A stretch of 64,000 bases of DNA from Opisthocomus hoazin (lineage: Eukaryota > Chordata > Aves > Opisthocomiformes > Opisthocomidae), in the NCBI RefSeq assembly GCF_030867145.1, contig NC_134418.1, positions 50,629,682-50,693,681 on the forward strand. Direction: 5' to 3'. The notes under the pieces were generated by a model. That model saw nothing but the letters and a program-made list of their open reading frames with translations. It ran no database searches and was not told where the DNA came from. Both the position numbers and the translations under genes were made by a program. This document shows positions 1 to 12,100 of the stretch, piece after piece. Within the stretch, counting starts at the first letter, position 1. Each line of letters opens with the position of its first letter.

Positions 1-3000
1 CTAGTTCTTTTCCTCTGTTTAGCACACCCAGAGAGCCCGAGTAGTGTGGCTGATTCTGAATGCAGTCGCCTGGACTACTAGGGTAGTGCAGGAGTAGGTG
101 TCAGGGATGCAGGCAGCGGCGCAGTCCTGCAGGGCTCAGACAGATTCCTGTGACTGTGTCGGTGCCAATGAAGGTACAAGTGCCAGAGTTTCTACAGTGC
201 TTCCTTCAGGGACCAGGTGCCATAATCAATGCTTTTCAGCAGCGTGCTGAGGGCACAGAGTTGTCTGTTAACAACCTGCCTCCTTAGATCTGCTGTTTCC
301 AGTCTGGCTCAGTCCATATGTCTCTGCACTGTTACTGCCCTGCTACGTGAGGTGAGACCAACACAGCTCCAACAAGTAGTTGTGCTTCCTCATTTTGTCT
401 AATCAATTGCTTAGATGAGATACAGTCTGTGTTTCAACATCAGTTATTTTGAGTATAGCAGATCAAGTTTCTCCATACAGAACAGATGTTCCTTCCCAAA
501 ATTGCTTGTCATCCTCTGTGTTCACATTTTCCATGGGTGAGGAGAAGTCATTTGACTTCGTGATAAACAGGACTCAGTGAGCAAAACAGCAGTTCTGGCT
601 TTTTATTTATTGACTGGTAATGTTCTTCCTAATGCAAAGAGCCCTGATGCTGCATATACTCCTCAAGAGTTAGTTTCCCCATCAGCTGCCCCTTCTTATT
701 GTTTGCTTCAGAGCCTGCTGATTAACCCAGTTTCTTAGGCTTTACTTTCCTCTAGTTAATATATAGCTGCAGTTGGCTTCCTGCTTTGCATCCGTATGCC
801 AACCACAGTTTGCCATTTATTCCGCCAAATTTATAGCTACATGCTCAACCAATAATCTGTCTAGGTAGCCAGTATGAATTATGTGCAAAATGTTATTTCT
901 TAAATCTGGATGTGATTATCTCTCAACTGTGTGTTTTCAGAAAAGCATCTCCCTTCCGAAGAGAACTGGTAAGCAAGGAAGGAGAGCAGGGGCTTGCCAA
1001 AAGTGTCTATGCTGCTGTCCTCCTGTACCTAGCAGGCTGTCTGTCCTCCTGCATAGCCAAGCTCAGTGTGCCTCTGCGCAGTCCCCTCCTGTTGCAGGCT
1101 GCTGGGCTTCTGGTCCTTGGTGCTCGTCAGGGTCAGGAACTGGCTGGTCCAGGAGGTGACAAACCTGAGGAGTAAGGACACCTGCCCCGCGTACGTGAAC
1201 TGCCAGTTCAGCAGATAGTACACAGAAACTTTCCAAAACAACACATTTTTGCATTCCAGTCCTGCTAAAGGGAAGGCTGGAAAGGAAAAGAAAACTGACT
1301 GGAGAAGAGAGTGGGCGGGAAGGTACCTTTCTAATGGAAAGAAACTTTTTTACTTTTTTCTCAGACACTTGTATTACCCATCATCTGAACTATTCAATAT
1401 ATCAATTTATCCTATTTACCTGAAAAATTACATAATTAAGAAAATTAACATCTCCTTTGACTTGCTGATGGTAATACCTGTCAGGTGTAAGTCACTACTT
1501 CCATTCAAAAAACCTCCAATTTTTTAAAATTGAAAGGATTAATACAATTTTAATAGTCAAAACACAAGGAGAAATTGCTGGGTCTGAGTGATGTTCTCTA
1601 TTGGCCCATTGATAGCTTGTGTACAAGAGGTGGCTACCCCAATACGAATTAAGAAGAAGTATCCTGACATGCAGGAGATGTGTCCTGGCTATCCAAGCCA
1701 GAACCAAAATGATCCATTGCTGCAGTGAAGCCTGATTCCTGCATTGCTCCTGTCTGGGTGGGCTTTGAGGGAAAACCACCTCATCACCTTCAAGCTTGAG
1801 CAAGCTGTGGGGAATCTCTCCATGATTTAGTCAGGATGGCAGAGGCCTTGACCCTAGTCTGCTGGTTTTTGGTTTCCCCACAAAATCAAGTCAGTTTCTC
1901 AGCCGAACAACTTCCTTCCCATATCCAGTCCCAAACTCTTTAATTTCCCTTCATCAGGCCTACAGATGGGTTTTTCCTCCCACTCTGCTGGCACGGGGTC
2001 CACAGCCTGGTACACAGTGCCCAGGAGATGTTTGCTTTCACACTGACTCAGTTCTGCATTCGTCCCACCTCAGACCACAGCAACTGTAGATTGAGAGTTA
2101 CGAAAACTGCTCACAACAAAACCTGAAGCCATGTGAAATCTGAAGGCTTTCTGGTGTGTAGCCCAGCCTGGGTCTGAGGTCAGGCTTACTGTCAGGGTCA
2201 CAACCCATCCTAGCAGTCCTGCACTGCTTGTACAGGACATGCTTCACCTTCCACAGACCTTCTGGAGACAGAAAAGTCAGGGCAGGCAGCAGAAAGGATG
2301 CCTTGTGTACAGACAACCACAGGTATGCAGGCTGCGATCCTGCATTGCGTAATACCTGGCACCTCTCCAAATTATGTTTTGTGCTGGCCTCTTGCACGAG
2401 GCACTCGGAAACTGTGCCTTGTAAAAGGTTTGTCTCTGGGTTTGGTAGCAGCCTTTTTTTGGACTTTCTGATCCTCGTGCTGCGAGTCTTGTGTGGTTGT
2501 GTATGGAAACATGATGTGAGCTCAACATGGTATATGTGGAATGCAAAATCAAGGCTACTGTGTGATACATATTACCAGGGCACAGTTAGGACCCTCCCTC
2601 AGGCGTGCAGTATAGGGCTGCAGCGCTCATCTCAGTTATGCACAGAAGCAGTGTGCGGCTGACTGCAGAGGAGGAGTTGGCCCATCATCCTCCCTGTCCA
2701 CCTCTTCTCTGTCACGCTGTGCTGTGATCTATTCTGTTTCTTGCAGTGAGGGGGTGGCTCTTCGTGCTTTGCCACTGGAGTTTAGTGAGGATGGGAGCGG
2801 AGGGATGCTGGGTGTGCAGAATGGTTCCTGTGGTGCACTGCCAAAAGTCCCTGCGCTAGGTGGAACAGGCAACTTGTGACTTTCCAACAGTTTCACAATA
2901 CAGAACAAGACAATGCTCTTCTTTCCATACCCATTCTGCATATTCAGACATTTCCATTAGTGTCCTTTCTCACTGGGAGGAGAAAATTTTGCAGTAGGAT

Positions 3001-6000
3001 AGGAAACAGGGAACTGAGATAGCAGGGGGGAGCGAGAGGGAAAGAACTTGTCACAAAGTTTTAGCAATGCTTGTCCAAAATGCAGTCGTCTGTGAAACTA
3101 TTTCCTACCATCAAATTCCCATCGGTACTCAGACTGTGAGCCCTGAGCTGGCAAGCTGATGGTTACTTTTTTATGGGCATACAGAGGATTTAAACACATG
3201 CAACTTGGGTTCTTTCCTTCATCCTGGAGCGTTTTCTCTGCGGCAGTGTTCGGGCTTCAGAGCCAGCATCTTAAGAGAGTAGATTGAGCTCAGCTTCTGT
3301 TGAGATGCTGAAAATCTCATCCTCCTGTTCTCAAACAATTGCTTTTTGAGGGTTACATAAATCACAAAATGGCAGTCATGAAAACATGATGTACACCATA
3401 TATACTTTCACTGGTTGCTTTTGTTTCTAATAGTAGTTCAGACTATTCTTGTGTTTATTAAATTTTCCAGTTGAAACAAATGCAATTCTTCTGTCAGTTC
3501 AGAGTGGAAACACAGCCACAAAATCAGCACTGGAATATCTGGTGTTTTGCTCTTCATGCTGGTAACTATGATGACCTGAAAACAACATCATGTTTCTGTG
3601 CTGTTTTAAATTCCTGCTGCTGCTCCTCCATGGACTTCAGGATTAAAATACATGAATTTCAACAGGGGAAAAAGATCTGGAAACATTGTTTTTTCTAGCT
3701 GGCTGTGAATGTCAAAGGAGGAAATGTCAGTAGGGCTCCATTTTAGGAAGTTACAAACAGCTGGACTGTATTTATGCTGTAGTAGGAGCAGCCACTTGGC
3801 TTTGTGAAAGCTGGGAGCTGACTCAGGCTGTTCAGACTCCACGATTTGTGGGCCATAGCTGTATGCCAGTTTCTCAATGTTTTTTTTCTTCAGTTTCCAA
3901 AGCTGTTCCTAAAAAGGCATTTAAAAATGTGAAGAGGTAGCAACTAGTTTCAGAACTCAGAGGAGACAAGCAAGTGGGCTCTCTTTATGCAGAGAGAGAT
4001 AAGGACTGCTGCTGCTTGTTTGATTGCTGCTCTGGTTTGGAAATGCTCTAAGTGGTGCAAAGCAAAAGATATGCAGTTGTGCTGCTCAGCATGCGTTATC
4101 GAGGTGCCCTGCTCACACATGCAAGGAGCAAATCTCTGTTGTAATTTCTTTATCAGATAAACAGATCTGACACCCGTATCCCTTCTGCATACCAAGTACT
4201 CCCCTAGGTCTGGACACAAACACCATGGTGGTCGGTGTAGTTTATTCAAGAGGCATAAGGTTTTTTAAAGCCTACCAAATACTGAATGTAAGCTTTTCCC
4301 CTCTTTTGAAGCTTTAATTGGGAAAATTTAAGGACTTTGGGGGCTATATTATATTGGCTGACATGCTAAGTTTCCAAGGTACTTTTCAGGAGTATTTTAT
4401 GTTAGCCATGCAAGAAAGTTTTGGTTTCCATCTGTTTTTCACAGAAACCAATTTTTTCAAAGTCTGCTTTTCTTCGGGACATTCTGGTTGCAAACCAGTT
4501 GTTTCTAAGATCACTACTAAGCTGGGGTTTCTTGGGGCTTTTACTTTATAGCATTCTTAATGCTGCTGAAGAAATTAATCTCTCTCTCCCAGTCTTAGCC
4601 TTTGTCATCTAGAAGGTGCTGCTCTGCTCTCCCCTGAGACTAGCATTTTGGTGAACAAATCTAAACAAAAGCCAGCTCTCCTGAAAGACTGGGCATTACA
4701 TGTTGCTGCAGACAGGCTGGGATTTCCCACGCCAGCCAGAGATATTGCCAGGGATTGCGCTGATGTCTCAGCTTATGCTCTTAGGTACGTGTCGGAGGTT
4801 ACACGGGGAGGCAGTGATACTGCTGCTCAGTGACATGAAACGGCAGCCTGACCACATGTTCTTAACTCAGCCCAGGATGGAAGAATTGTGGTCAAAAGCT
4901 TTGTTTGACAGGGTAGGCAAGTAGAAAATGTCACCTATGTGCAACAAATTACAGCCTGTCACGGTTGTGCTCCACACAGACCCTGACAGCTTTTGAAAGC
5001 TGAAATCATGTACCCTCCCACCTGTACAAATTTGAGCAAGTTGCTTCTGCTGTGCCACCACCAGCCAAGTGCTCTCTCCAGAATTAATTGCGTTCATTTT
5101 AATGTGGGACGTGAAAATGGTGAAAGTTCTCCCCTTTCTGCCCTGCTTGTTTGTTATCTCTAAGAGGGTGAGAAGCACTACCTCCTACCAACGCAAAAGA
5201 TTTCTCAGCTAGATGAAATGATTTACATGATGAATAACCACATAATGACAGGCATGAGACAAGTGCTAAATTTACTACAGCTCTGTACTGGCTGATCTTG
5301 CACAAAATGAAGCTATTTAGTAATAACTGTTGCTTCATGTCCTGCTTCTGGATTAGTGCAAAACATCATTGTTGTCCCTCAGTTCTTACAAAATAAACCA
5401 TATAGCTTTGGCAACGGTACTCAGAAATGCTGCCACCTGTGGTATTTCCACACTGGAACTATCAGTTGTTTGCCAGGAACAGTTCCCTGGGGGTCACGCA
5501 GTGCCTCTGCTGGGAGACAAGTGTTCCAGGTACCTGCAAAACCTTTGCCTTGAAAAGCCACAGTGATAACTGACCTGCACAGGAAGGTCTTTAACAAACT
5601 GCAGGAAGACTGTGTTTCTAATGGCTCTGGCCTTCTCCATTAGCGTGACAGATAACTGCTGCTGAAATTAGTAAAACAGGTTGTTTACAAGTCCTGACAT
5701 AATCTGTATTTTTCTGAAAGTCTGATAGACAGTAATATGCCATTATGCAGACTGCAGGTGCTGCAAGGTTCTTTTTTTTTTTTGACAGACAACAGCTCTA
5801 GGGGATTTTTCAGTATAATGTTCTTTTTTCAGTTACAGGTCTCTTGATGAATGGTTGGTAGAGAAAGTAGATCTTTGCAGGCTTAAAATTTGATCCAGTG
5901 TATGTGGACAGGAAAGCAGGACCCAGCATACCCAGTCGCACATTCAGTGGTGTGAGCCACACAGCTTGTCTCTGTCTCGCCTTCTCACTCTGTCAGATGG

Positions 6001-7880
6001 AAGTAGTTTTTTCTTCACAGTCAGGGGAGCTGCAAGATGCACTGTTAGTTTGTATCAGTGTTTGGAATCCAAGGCACATGGCTACCTGAGGGCCTTGTTT
6101 GGGATCCCCTGGAGTCAACAACAGTGGCCTTTTGAAGCAGTTCTAATTACTAAGTAATAGTGACGTATTATAATCCGGATGTATCAGCTACTACATAATG
6201 CTCAAGCTGAAACTCCTAAATAGCATCCACTTACAGCTCGAGTCCTACATCTGCATTCAAGGTCTTCAGTAAACTGTCTGGTTTCCAGAGGCACTGAGCT
6301 GCAGATATGATGGGAGATGACATAGGCTATCTAAATCTGCAGAAGACCATGCTGCTGAAATCCTAATCACTGAAGGCTTTTTTTGCTTGAAAAGTCTTTC
6401 CAGAGTTAGTAAAAAATAATGGTCACACAGCTCCAAAAAGAAAAACTAGGACAGTCCTTTCAGGTGGATGCATATGTGGGTTTATGGACATGCAGAACTA
6501 CTAATGATATACTACCTTCTTGTCCAACTCTCCTCCTAGGATATTAGAATGTCCATTAAGCAGACAAAGTTAAACTTCTAGCTGTTGCTGCTCTCAGCTC
6601 AAAAATGTAATTAGACAGGTCTATGTGATGATGTGATGACCAGTTTCCAGCTAACTTGGGGATGTTTCTCATGGTGTTTCTAAACATGCCACAGAAGTGT
6701 TAGTGAGCACAGGACAATCGGCAACATGGACTGGGACAACAGGTATCTGTTTTGTTGCTGCTTGACTAGGGACACACCAAACATTAGCTGGGTATCAAAA
6801 ATGAGGAGAAAGATAACTGCTTTGAAAGAGTTAAAAATATTCTGCCTTCTAAAAGGGCTGCTTGGAATGTTTTCCTGTGGTTGAATGACACCTCATTGTC
6901 ATTTTAAAGAAACATGGAATAGGAGAGGGTCTGAGAGTCTTACAGCACATTGCAGACGAGGCAGAATCTATCCAACGCTATGGCTGACCAAACAAGGCGC
7001 TGCCAAAATAAGTCTGTCGCCTGTCAGCAGAGTTGATGCAGTGCTCTGTAGCAGACATGGAATTTCATCCCATGATGTCCCTTACTTCCCAATGCTAGTC
7101 ATGGCACTGCCCATACTGGAGCTATAGCTCCTTTTTTTTTTTTTCCTTTTTTTCTCTTTTTGGCTTGAAAAGTATCAGGCATCTGGTCCCTGAAAAGGAT
7201 TCTGGAACAAGTTTGGTGTAGCAGACAGCAGTAGCAGGTGACTCAGCTGAACCACCTGAGAGAGTAAATGAAACTAGAAAGGTCCCAGAAGGGATACTAA
7301 TGAGTAGAAAAGGAGTGAGAATTTCTGATAATGGTGCACAAACCCTTTTTAATTGGACTATCTGTGGCTCTTGTATACCTTTACAAACAAGTTTCTGATG
7401 GAGAATGCCTACTGACGCACACTGATTTTATGGGTTTTTTTGGACTTAGTTCAGACCAAAAAGGCAAAAGGCCATATTCTGCACCCTGTCTTTGCGACTT
7501 CTGTTGCAACAGGATATACTCTGGAGAGCAAATATATAACTTTGTGGAATCATTAACACCTTTTTTGGGAGTTTTTTGTTCAGATCTCTTCCTTCCTGCA
7601 CACATTACATATTCTTACACCCTACAGAACAGGGCATGAAAGGTTTCTGGGAAACTGAGCTCTCCCTTTTCACAAGAGGAGGACAGACATGCCCCGAGGT
7701 CCTCCTACGCAATACCAAATGCTGTGCATTCAACAGATCTGCTGGTTAATGATCTTGCCCATAAGTAATGTTTTAACCATAGAGTGGCCTTTGTTTGCTT
7801 CAAAAGCCACAAAGCCAAAGAGGAAGTGTAGGAGAACGTGGGCAGGATGGTGGCCAGGAGCCTCATGACCTCATCTTTTT
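1..7880. other. Intergenic DNA upstream of SPP1; no gene recognised
   Basis: Only short open frames without recognisable domains, splice structure or codon bias occur here (the longest, 144 codons at 2228-2662, resembles nothing known to me). In birds the gene upstream of SPP1 is expected to be MEPE/ovocleidin-116, whose large last exon would be obvious; it is not in this stretch. There are short T-rich runs (for example 7132-7145). No clear transposon end was recognised. Distal SPP1 enhancers may lie here but nothing in the sequence lets me place them. Confidence 0.6.
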
Positions 7881-7893
7881 CCACCACGCGGGG

Positions 7894-7945
7894 ATTGGTG
7901 GCCGTGCCTGGGACAGGGTTTAAATTCCCTGAGGCCAGGTCGGAG
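7894..7945 (+). promoter_or_regulatory. SPP1: SPP1 core promoter: inverted CCAAT box and TATA-like TTTAAA
   Basis: ATTGG (an inverted CCAAT box) lies at 7894-7898 and the TATA-like TTTAAA at 7919-7924, 25 bp apart. Mammalian osteopontin promoters are known to use the same pair, an inverted CCAAT box near -50 and TTTAAA near -27, so the spacing is conserved. By analogy the transcription start should be near 7946. No experimental start is visible; the position is inferred. Confidence 0.7.
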
Positions 7946-8064
7946 ATGTCAGGCGTCGGGGGACGAGGGGAGAAAGCCAGAGCTGCTGGGAGCCAACTGG
8001 CTGGAGCTGCTGCTGGGATCACTGAGAGCACTCTTCTCGCAGCTGACCTCCAGCATCAGAATAG
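7946..8064 (+). other. SPP1: SPP1 exon 1 (non-coding, 5' UTR)
   Basis: The exon begins about 27 bp after the TTTAAA box and ends at a good donor (ATAG|GTAACG, GT at 8065). It has no ATG in frame with the downstream signal peptide, matching the known SPP1 structure in which exon 1 is untranslated and coding starts in exon 2. The start is inferred from the promoter; the donor is seen. Intron 1 (8065-9307) separates it from the coding exons and shows no repeat that I recognise. Confidence 0.6.
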
Positions 8065-9307
8065 GTAACGTTTTGCTTTTTTACCTGACACGTAACATTC
8101 TGTCTGCAGCTTTAGTCAAGAAAGCATTGGACAGGACTTTGAAAACTGCTTCACTGGACAGGGACATTTGCTGTTTCTCTGTGGCAAAAGGTGTGCTTTT
8201 ATAGGAGAAAGGTTGCTTTAGTGATGCAAGGTATTATACATAATCATAATTTTAAACCTGTGTGCTGATAGAGGTGACTGAAAACCCTGCCACTGAATCA
8301 ACTGCTGGAAACTCAAAGCTGGTACTTAAACACAAAAAGCTTCCTCCCTCGTGTAACCACTGTTTGGCAGTGTCCCTGTTTCTCCTGGCAGGCTTGTAGT
8401 TTGTGCTGCACGCTGCTGAATGGGAAGGACATGCACCCTTCTCTGTGGGACTCTTGAAATTGAGTGTCCAGTCTGAGGGCCAGTCTTACTAATGTATTTT
8501 AAATGCACCTTTAGTAGCCTTTCTTTCCTGCTATGGTTTACAAAAGTTTTAAATGCCTGTTGTTCATCAGTAAATCAGTTTAATTTCTCAGGGATGTTCC
8601 TTATCCTGGGAACTGGTCTGTCAGCACCAAAATTTGCTGTAGCTCTGGGCTCTCCTAATTTCAGCAGGAATCACTAATTTATTAAATTGCTAAAACTGCA
8701 GTGTGAGCAGATATTTCACTTCATCTCCTGCTTGAAAATGCAGGTTATTCTGCTCAGACTTCTGGAGGGGGATATAAAGGTCTATCAATAAAAGCAGTTT
8801 ATGCTCATATAAACTGAGTTTACTCACAGCCACTCCAGTTAATAACCCTGAAAACTAGTTTTAAAATACCTGAAAAGAGAATCCAAGCTGAGTGTGTCTT
8901 GTCATGTCTCTTCTGATGAAATGATGTTAAATGAACAAAGATAAACCAAAGCTGATCTTTATAGCACATCGTTTTTCACAAAGCTTTTCCTTTGCCAGTG
9001 CAAGTCAGGATGGCAGATGACAGAACGAGTCTGCATGCCTTCGCATTGTGCCTACTATCACTATTGCTCAGCACTTTTCAGGACCTGGTTTTAAAATTCT
9101 TGTAGCTTTTGAGTTGCTAAGTCATTACAAAACCAGCTGGGTGTGGGGTGGTGGTGGGGGACAGAGGAAAAAGACTGGCATGGGCAGGTTGAATCCTTAG
9201 CAGAGAGCTTGTCTTGGCACGGCGAAGTACACCAGGAGAAAAAAAAAGCCTGTGGCATTTTTGTGGTATTTTACCTTGTTGACTCACTGTTCCAAATTAT
9301 TTTCTAG

Positions 9308-9374
9308 GTAAAATCTCACAATGAAGGTGACAGTTCTGTGTTTATGCCTTATCAGCATCACCGCTGCATGGCCA
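9308..9374 (+). CDS. SPP1: SPP1 exon 2: start codon and signal peptide
   Basis: Acceptor TTTCTAG ends at 9307; 13 bases of 5' UTR precede ATG at 9321. The exon encodes 18 residues: a hydrophobic leader with probable cleavage after residue 16 (ITAA|WP), then Trp-Pro. Donor is CCA|GTGAGT at 9375. Confidence 0.93.
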
Positions 9375-12100
9375 GTGAGTAAATCACAAATGCCTATCAG
9401 CAATCACTTGCATGTTTTCTTTGCGTATTAGCAAGAAATTAATACTGACAAATGCTTTCTCTTTTCTCCCTTCCAGGTGAGTAAATCCAAGCAGCATGCC
9501 ATTTCTGTGAGCTCAGAAGAAAAATCTGTAAGCTCCTTTTGTCTTTCTATTCATTGTCTCTAATAAATCCTTTTTTAATTTTTTCCTCTTTAATACACAT
9601 TGTCTGATACTCGATTCGTGATTGTAGCCGTTTGCAGAACATGTCCACACCTGGCTGTTATGAGCCAGTTTCTCAGGTAGCCAAAGCACAGAGCCACTGA
9701 CATCATCAGACTTTCGCCATGTTAGATGTCCTGGTTGCGGACTTTTGTTAGCTGTATCTCTGGACCAGCATTGGAAACCTTTTTTCTTACTGAAAAATGT
9801 GTAAGCTGTCAGTTAAAAAGAGAAAAGGAGTGTAGTGTGGCACAACTACTATAATCCGCATTCATTAGTGTGGATCAAATGACAGTATTTGATGTTGGAA
9901 GAGCACTTTAATCTCATTCCCATGATTTTCTGGAGTGGTGTGAGTGAACACTATTAGTGTTGTGTATAGCTATTTATTTGATTTATACTCCATTGCCAGC
10001 TACTACCTATGTGAAATCAATTCTTTGCTCTGAGAATCAGATACTGCATTTAGTTTAGAGTCTTCATGATGTGGGAGATAAATCACACTTGGGAGAAGGA
10101 CCTGAGAATTAGCAGAGCAGATAGTCGTTAGATGTAACTCCAAATTTCACTCAATAAAAACGAGCTGGAGAAACTGATCTGAAATTCCCCAGGCTCTGCC
10201 AGTGGGAGAGGCACATCTGTATTATATAATTTGGGTATAATGTTCATATGGGATCATGGCTTGTTCTGAATCCTCTTGCTACTGCAATGAATTGCAGAGG
10301 ATACATCCTGTAAAAAAGGAGTATGTATTGCATTTGCCATGTCTGCCTGCAAATGGAGGCTGTGATGAAGGCAGCTTTGCCTGCTCCTGTATGCTCCTTT
10401 GTGGATTAACCCCCCTATTTTTTTCTCTTGAAGGACGCCAGGGGCCATCAGACACACAGATACCACCACCACCACAGGAATTCTCAGTCTTGGGAGGGTC
10501 TGCATCACCCACAGAATGACCTGGCATCACCTCAGCAGGTATGGGCAACTAACTGGAAGAGAAAGCAGAGCATCTTTCAACGGCATGCTGATCAGCTCTG
10601 CTGTGTATGCCTTTGTGTGCTAATGGTGAGTTTTATGTTGTTTTCAGACTCTGTACTCTTCAGAAGAAAGCGTGGATGTCCCAGTACAACCAGTAAGTGT
10701 TTTGAACAGCAAAATCCAGTTGAGTGCTGCAGGGCACCCAGTGTGTACCAGCACTCATTTTTCTCAATCAAATGTGGCTCTTGTGGCAACATCTCTCCCT
10801 AAATAAAGCAAGTCCTCTGGCCAAGGTGAGGCGAATTCAGAGCAATTTGTCCACATAGCTCCTCAATAGTGCATAGGCCCTGGGTAAGCAGGACAGATAC
10901 CAGTCTGCATATCTCACATACATGTTTGTTTCCCTGATGCAAATTAAATGTTTTCCAGCACTTTCCTGATGTGTCAAGCAAGAGCCATGAAGATGTGGAT
11001 GATGATGATGATAATGATTCCAGTGACACGGATGAATCCGATGAGGTTGTCACAAGTTTTCCCACAGACATTCCAGTAACTGTACCCTTCCCACCTTTCC
11101 CTTTCACCCGGGGAGACAATGCCGGCAGAGGCGACAGCGTGGCCTACAGGGTGAGGCCAAAAGCCACAGCAGTGAAGTCTAGCAGACTCCGGAAAGCTGC
11201 AAAAAAGGTAAATAGCGCTGAGCAGTGGTACCCAGGTTTTTGGAAAAGGGTAGTGAACTTGAAAATGGACATGTTATTTTATGGGAGTTCAGTTTTGAAC
11301 AGGATTGGTGGAGGGAAAGTAGGCATAAGTGAAGGAATGTATTTCCTTTTTCTGGATACCCCAAATTAGGGGGTATTGATAGCCAGAGGGCTGTCGATGT
11401 GCTGAGGGAGGAGCATAGCCTGCTGCTGCAAGCTCTGCAATACTGAAATTTGCACTATCATGATGTACGTGAAATCTGAGGCCAGGTTCAAACATGAGTT
11501 TCTCTAAATGCGAAAGGTTCATGTAACTCCATAAAATACCACAGTGTCTTCAGGCAGAGACGTATCATGCAGGCTTTGACTGTCCCCACAGCCTATGCAG
11601 CTTGCTTTGGGGCAGCATGGCAGAGCCTGTTGACAGATCAGTTCCTCAGGAGCGACAATGGCTCTTTCTTGTTTTGGTCTCTAACACAGCTCATTGTGTA
11701 TGATGCCACCGAGGAGCGTGATGAGAGTGCCCTGGATGCAGACAGCCAGCAAGCAGGACTCTCCTGGGAGGACCCTGTTGCCCGCCTCTCCCTGGGGAAG
11801 CATGCTATCAGGGGGGAGTGGGCTGACAAGAGCCACAGGCAGGACAGCAGCGAGCTGGACAGCAAGCAGCATGACCAGAGCATAGAAAACGACAGCCGGC
11901 AGAAATTTGATAGCCATGAGGTGGAAGGGGATGATAGCAAGGCTGGTGCCAGAGTGGATAGCCACCAGAGCGTGGAAAGCAGGGAGAGCCAGGTCCGCAT
12001 TTCAGCTGAGGTCCCCGACGATAACAGCAATCAAACAGCGGAGAGTGCCGAGGATGCTCAAGATCGTCACAGCATCGAAAATAACGAAGTCACCCTTTAA
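9321..12100 (+). CDS. SPP1: Osteopontin (secreted phosphoprotein 1), whole coding region, six coding exons
   Basis: Coding segments are 9321-9374, 9477-9527, 10434-10538, 10648-10692, 10959-11207 and 11690-12100. All are phase 0 with GT-AG borders, and they join to 304 codons (chicken osteopontin is about 264). Osteopontin is a secreted, highly phosphorylated SIBLING glycoprotein that binds integrins, calcium and hydroxyapatite in bone and eggshell. Visible in order: signal peptide (residues 1-16, starting MKVTVLCLC), SSEE phosphorylation motif (exon 3), histidine-rich patch (exon 4), acidic DVDDDDDND run (about 98-105), two RGD motifs (136-138 and 142-144), SVAY (145-148), and an acidic Ser/Asp-rich C-terminus ending IENNEVTL. 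The ATG at 9321 is the only one that starts a signal peptide. The exon pattern and C-terminal motif make the identification firm. Confidence 0.95.
9477..9527 (+). CDS. SPP1: SPP1 exon 3: SSEE phosphorylation segment
   Basis: 51 bases, 17 residues beginning VSKSKQ and ending SSEEKS. The Ser-Ser-Glu-Glu motif is the conserved SIBLING secretory-kinase (FAM20C-type S-x-E) target near the mature N-terminus. Acceptor CTTCCAG, donor TCT|GTAAGC. Confidence 0.93.
10434..10538 (+). CDS. SPP1: SPP1 exon 4: histidine-rich segment
   Basis: 105 bases, 35 residues including HRYHHHHRN and LHHPQND. A His-rich run here is, from memory, typical of avian osteopontin rather than mammalian. Acceptor CTTGAAG, donor CAG|GTATGG. 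Confidence 0.93.
10648..10692 (+). CDS. SPP1: SPP1 exon 5: short acidic/serine segment
   Basis: 45 bases encoding 15 residues, TLYSSEESVDVPVQP, with a second SSEE cluster. Acceptor TTTTCAG, donor CCA|GTAAGT. Small size and phase 0 match the SPP1 pattern. Confidence 0.92.
10959..11207 (+). CDS. SPP1: SPP1 exon 6: poly-Asp tract and integrin-binding RGD region
   Basis: 249 bases, 83 residues. An acidic stretch rich in Asp (mineral binding) is followed by a Pro/Phe-rich linker and then RGD at 11109-11117 and again at 11127-11135, followed by SVAYRVRPKA. In mammals the segment after RGD holds a cryptic alpha9/alpha4 integrin site and a thrombin cleavage site; here the last Arg (11154-11156) is followed by Pro. 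Acceptor TTTTCCAG, donor AAG|GTAAAT. Confidence 0.94.
11690..12100 (+). CDS. SPP1: SPP1 exon 7: C-terminal acidic Ser/Asp-rich domain
   Basis: Acceptor AACACAG ends at 11689; 136 residues plus TAA at 12098-12100. It starts LIVYDATEE, is rich in DS and ES pairs (phosphorylation targets) and ends with the conserved HSIENNEVTL. The same frame is open upstream to 11567, but the splice acceptor and the start of family similarity fix the exon start. Confidence 0.94.
   Translation, partial: LIVYDATEERDESALDADSQQAGLSWEDPVARLSLGKHAIRGEWADKSHRQDSSELDSKQHDQSIENDSRQKFDSHEVEGDDSKAGARVDSHQSVESRESQVRISAEVPDDNSNQTAESAEDAQDRHSIENNEVTL

Noticed and set aside
2228-2662. 144-codon frame upstream of SPP1
   Set aside because: No domain, no splice context, composition like surrounding DNA.
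10799-11119. Minus-strand 106-codon frame over SPP1 exon 6, rich in Ser
   Set aside because: Mirror of the Asp-rich coding repeat on the plus strand; no independent support.
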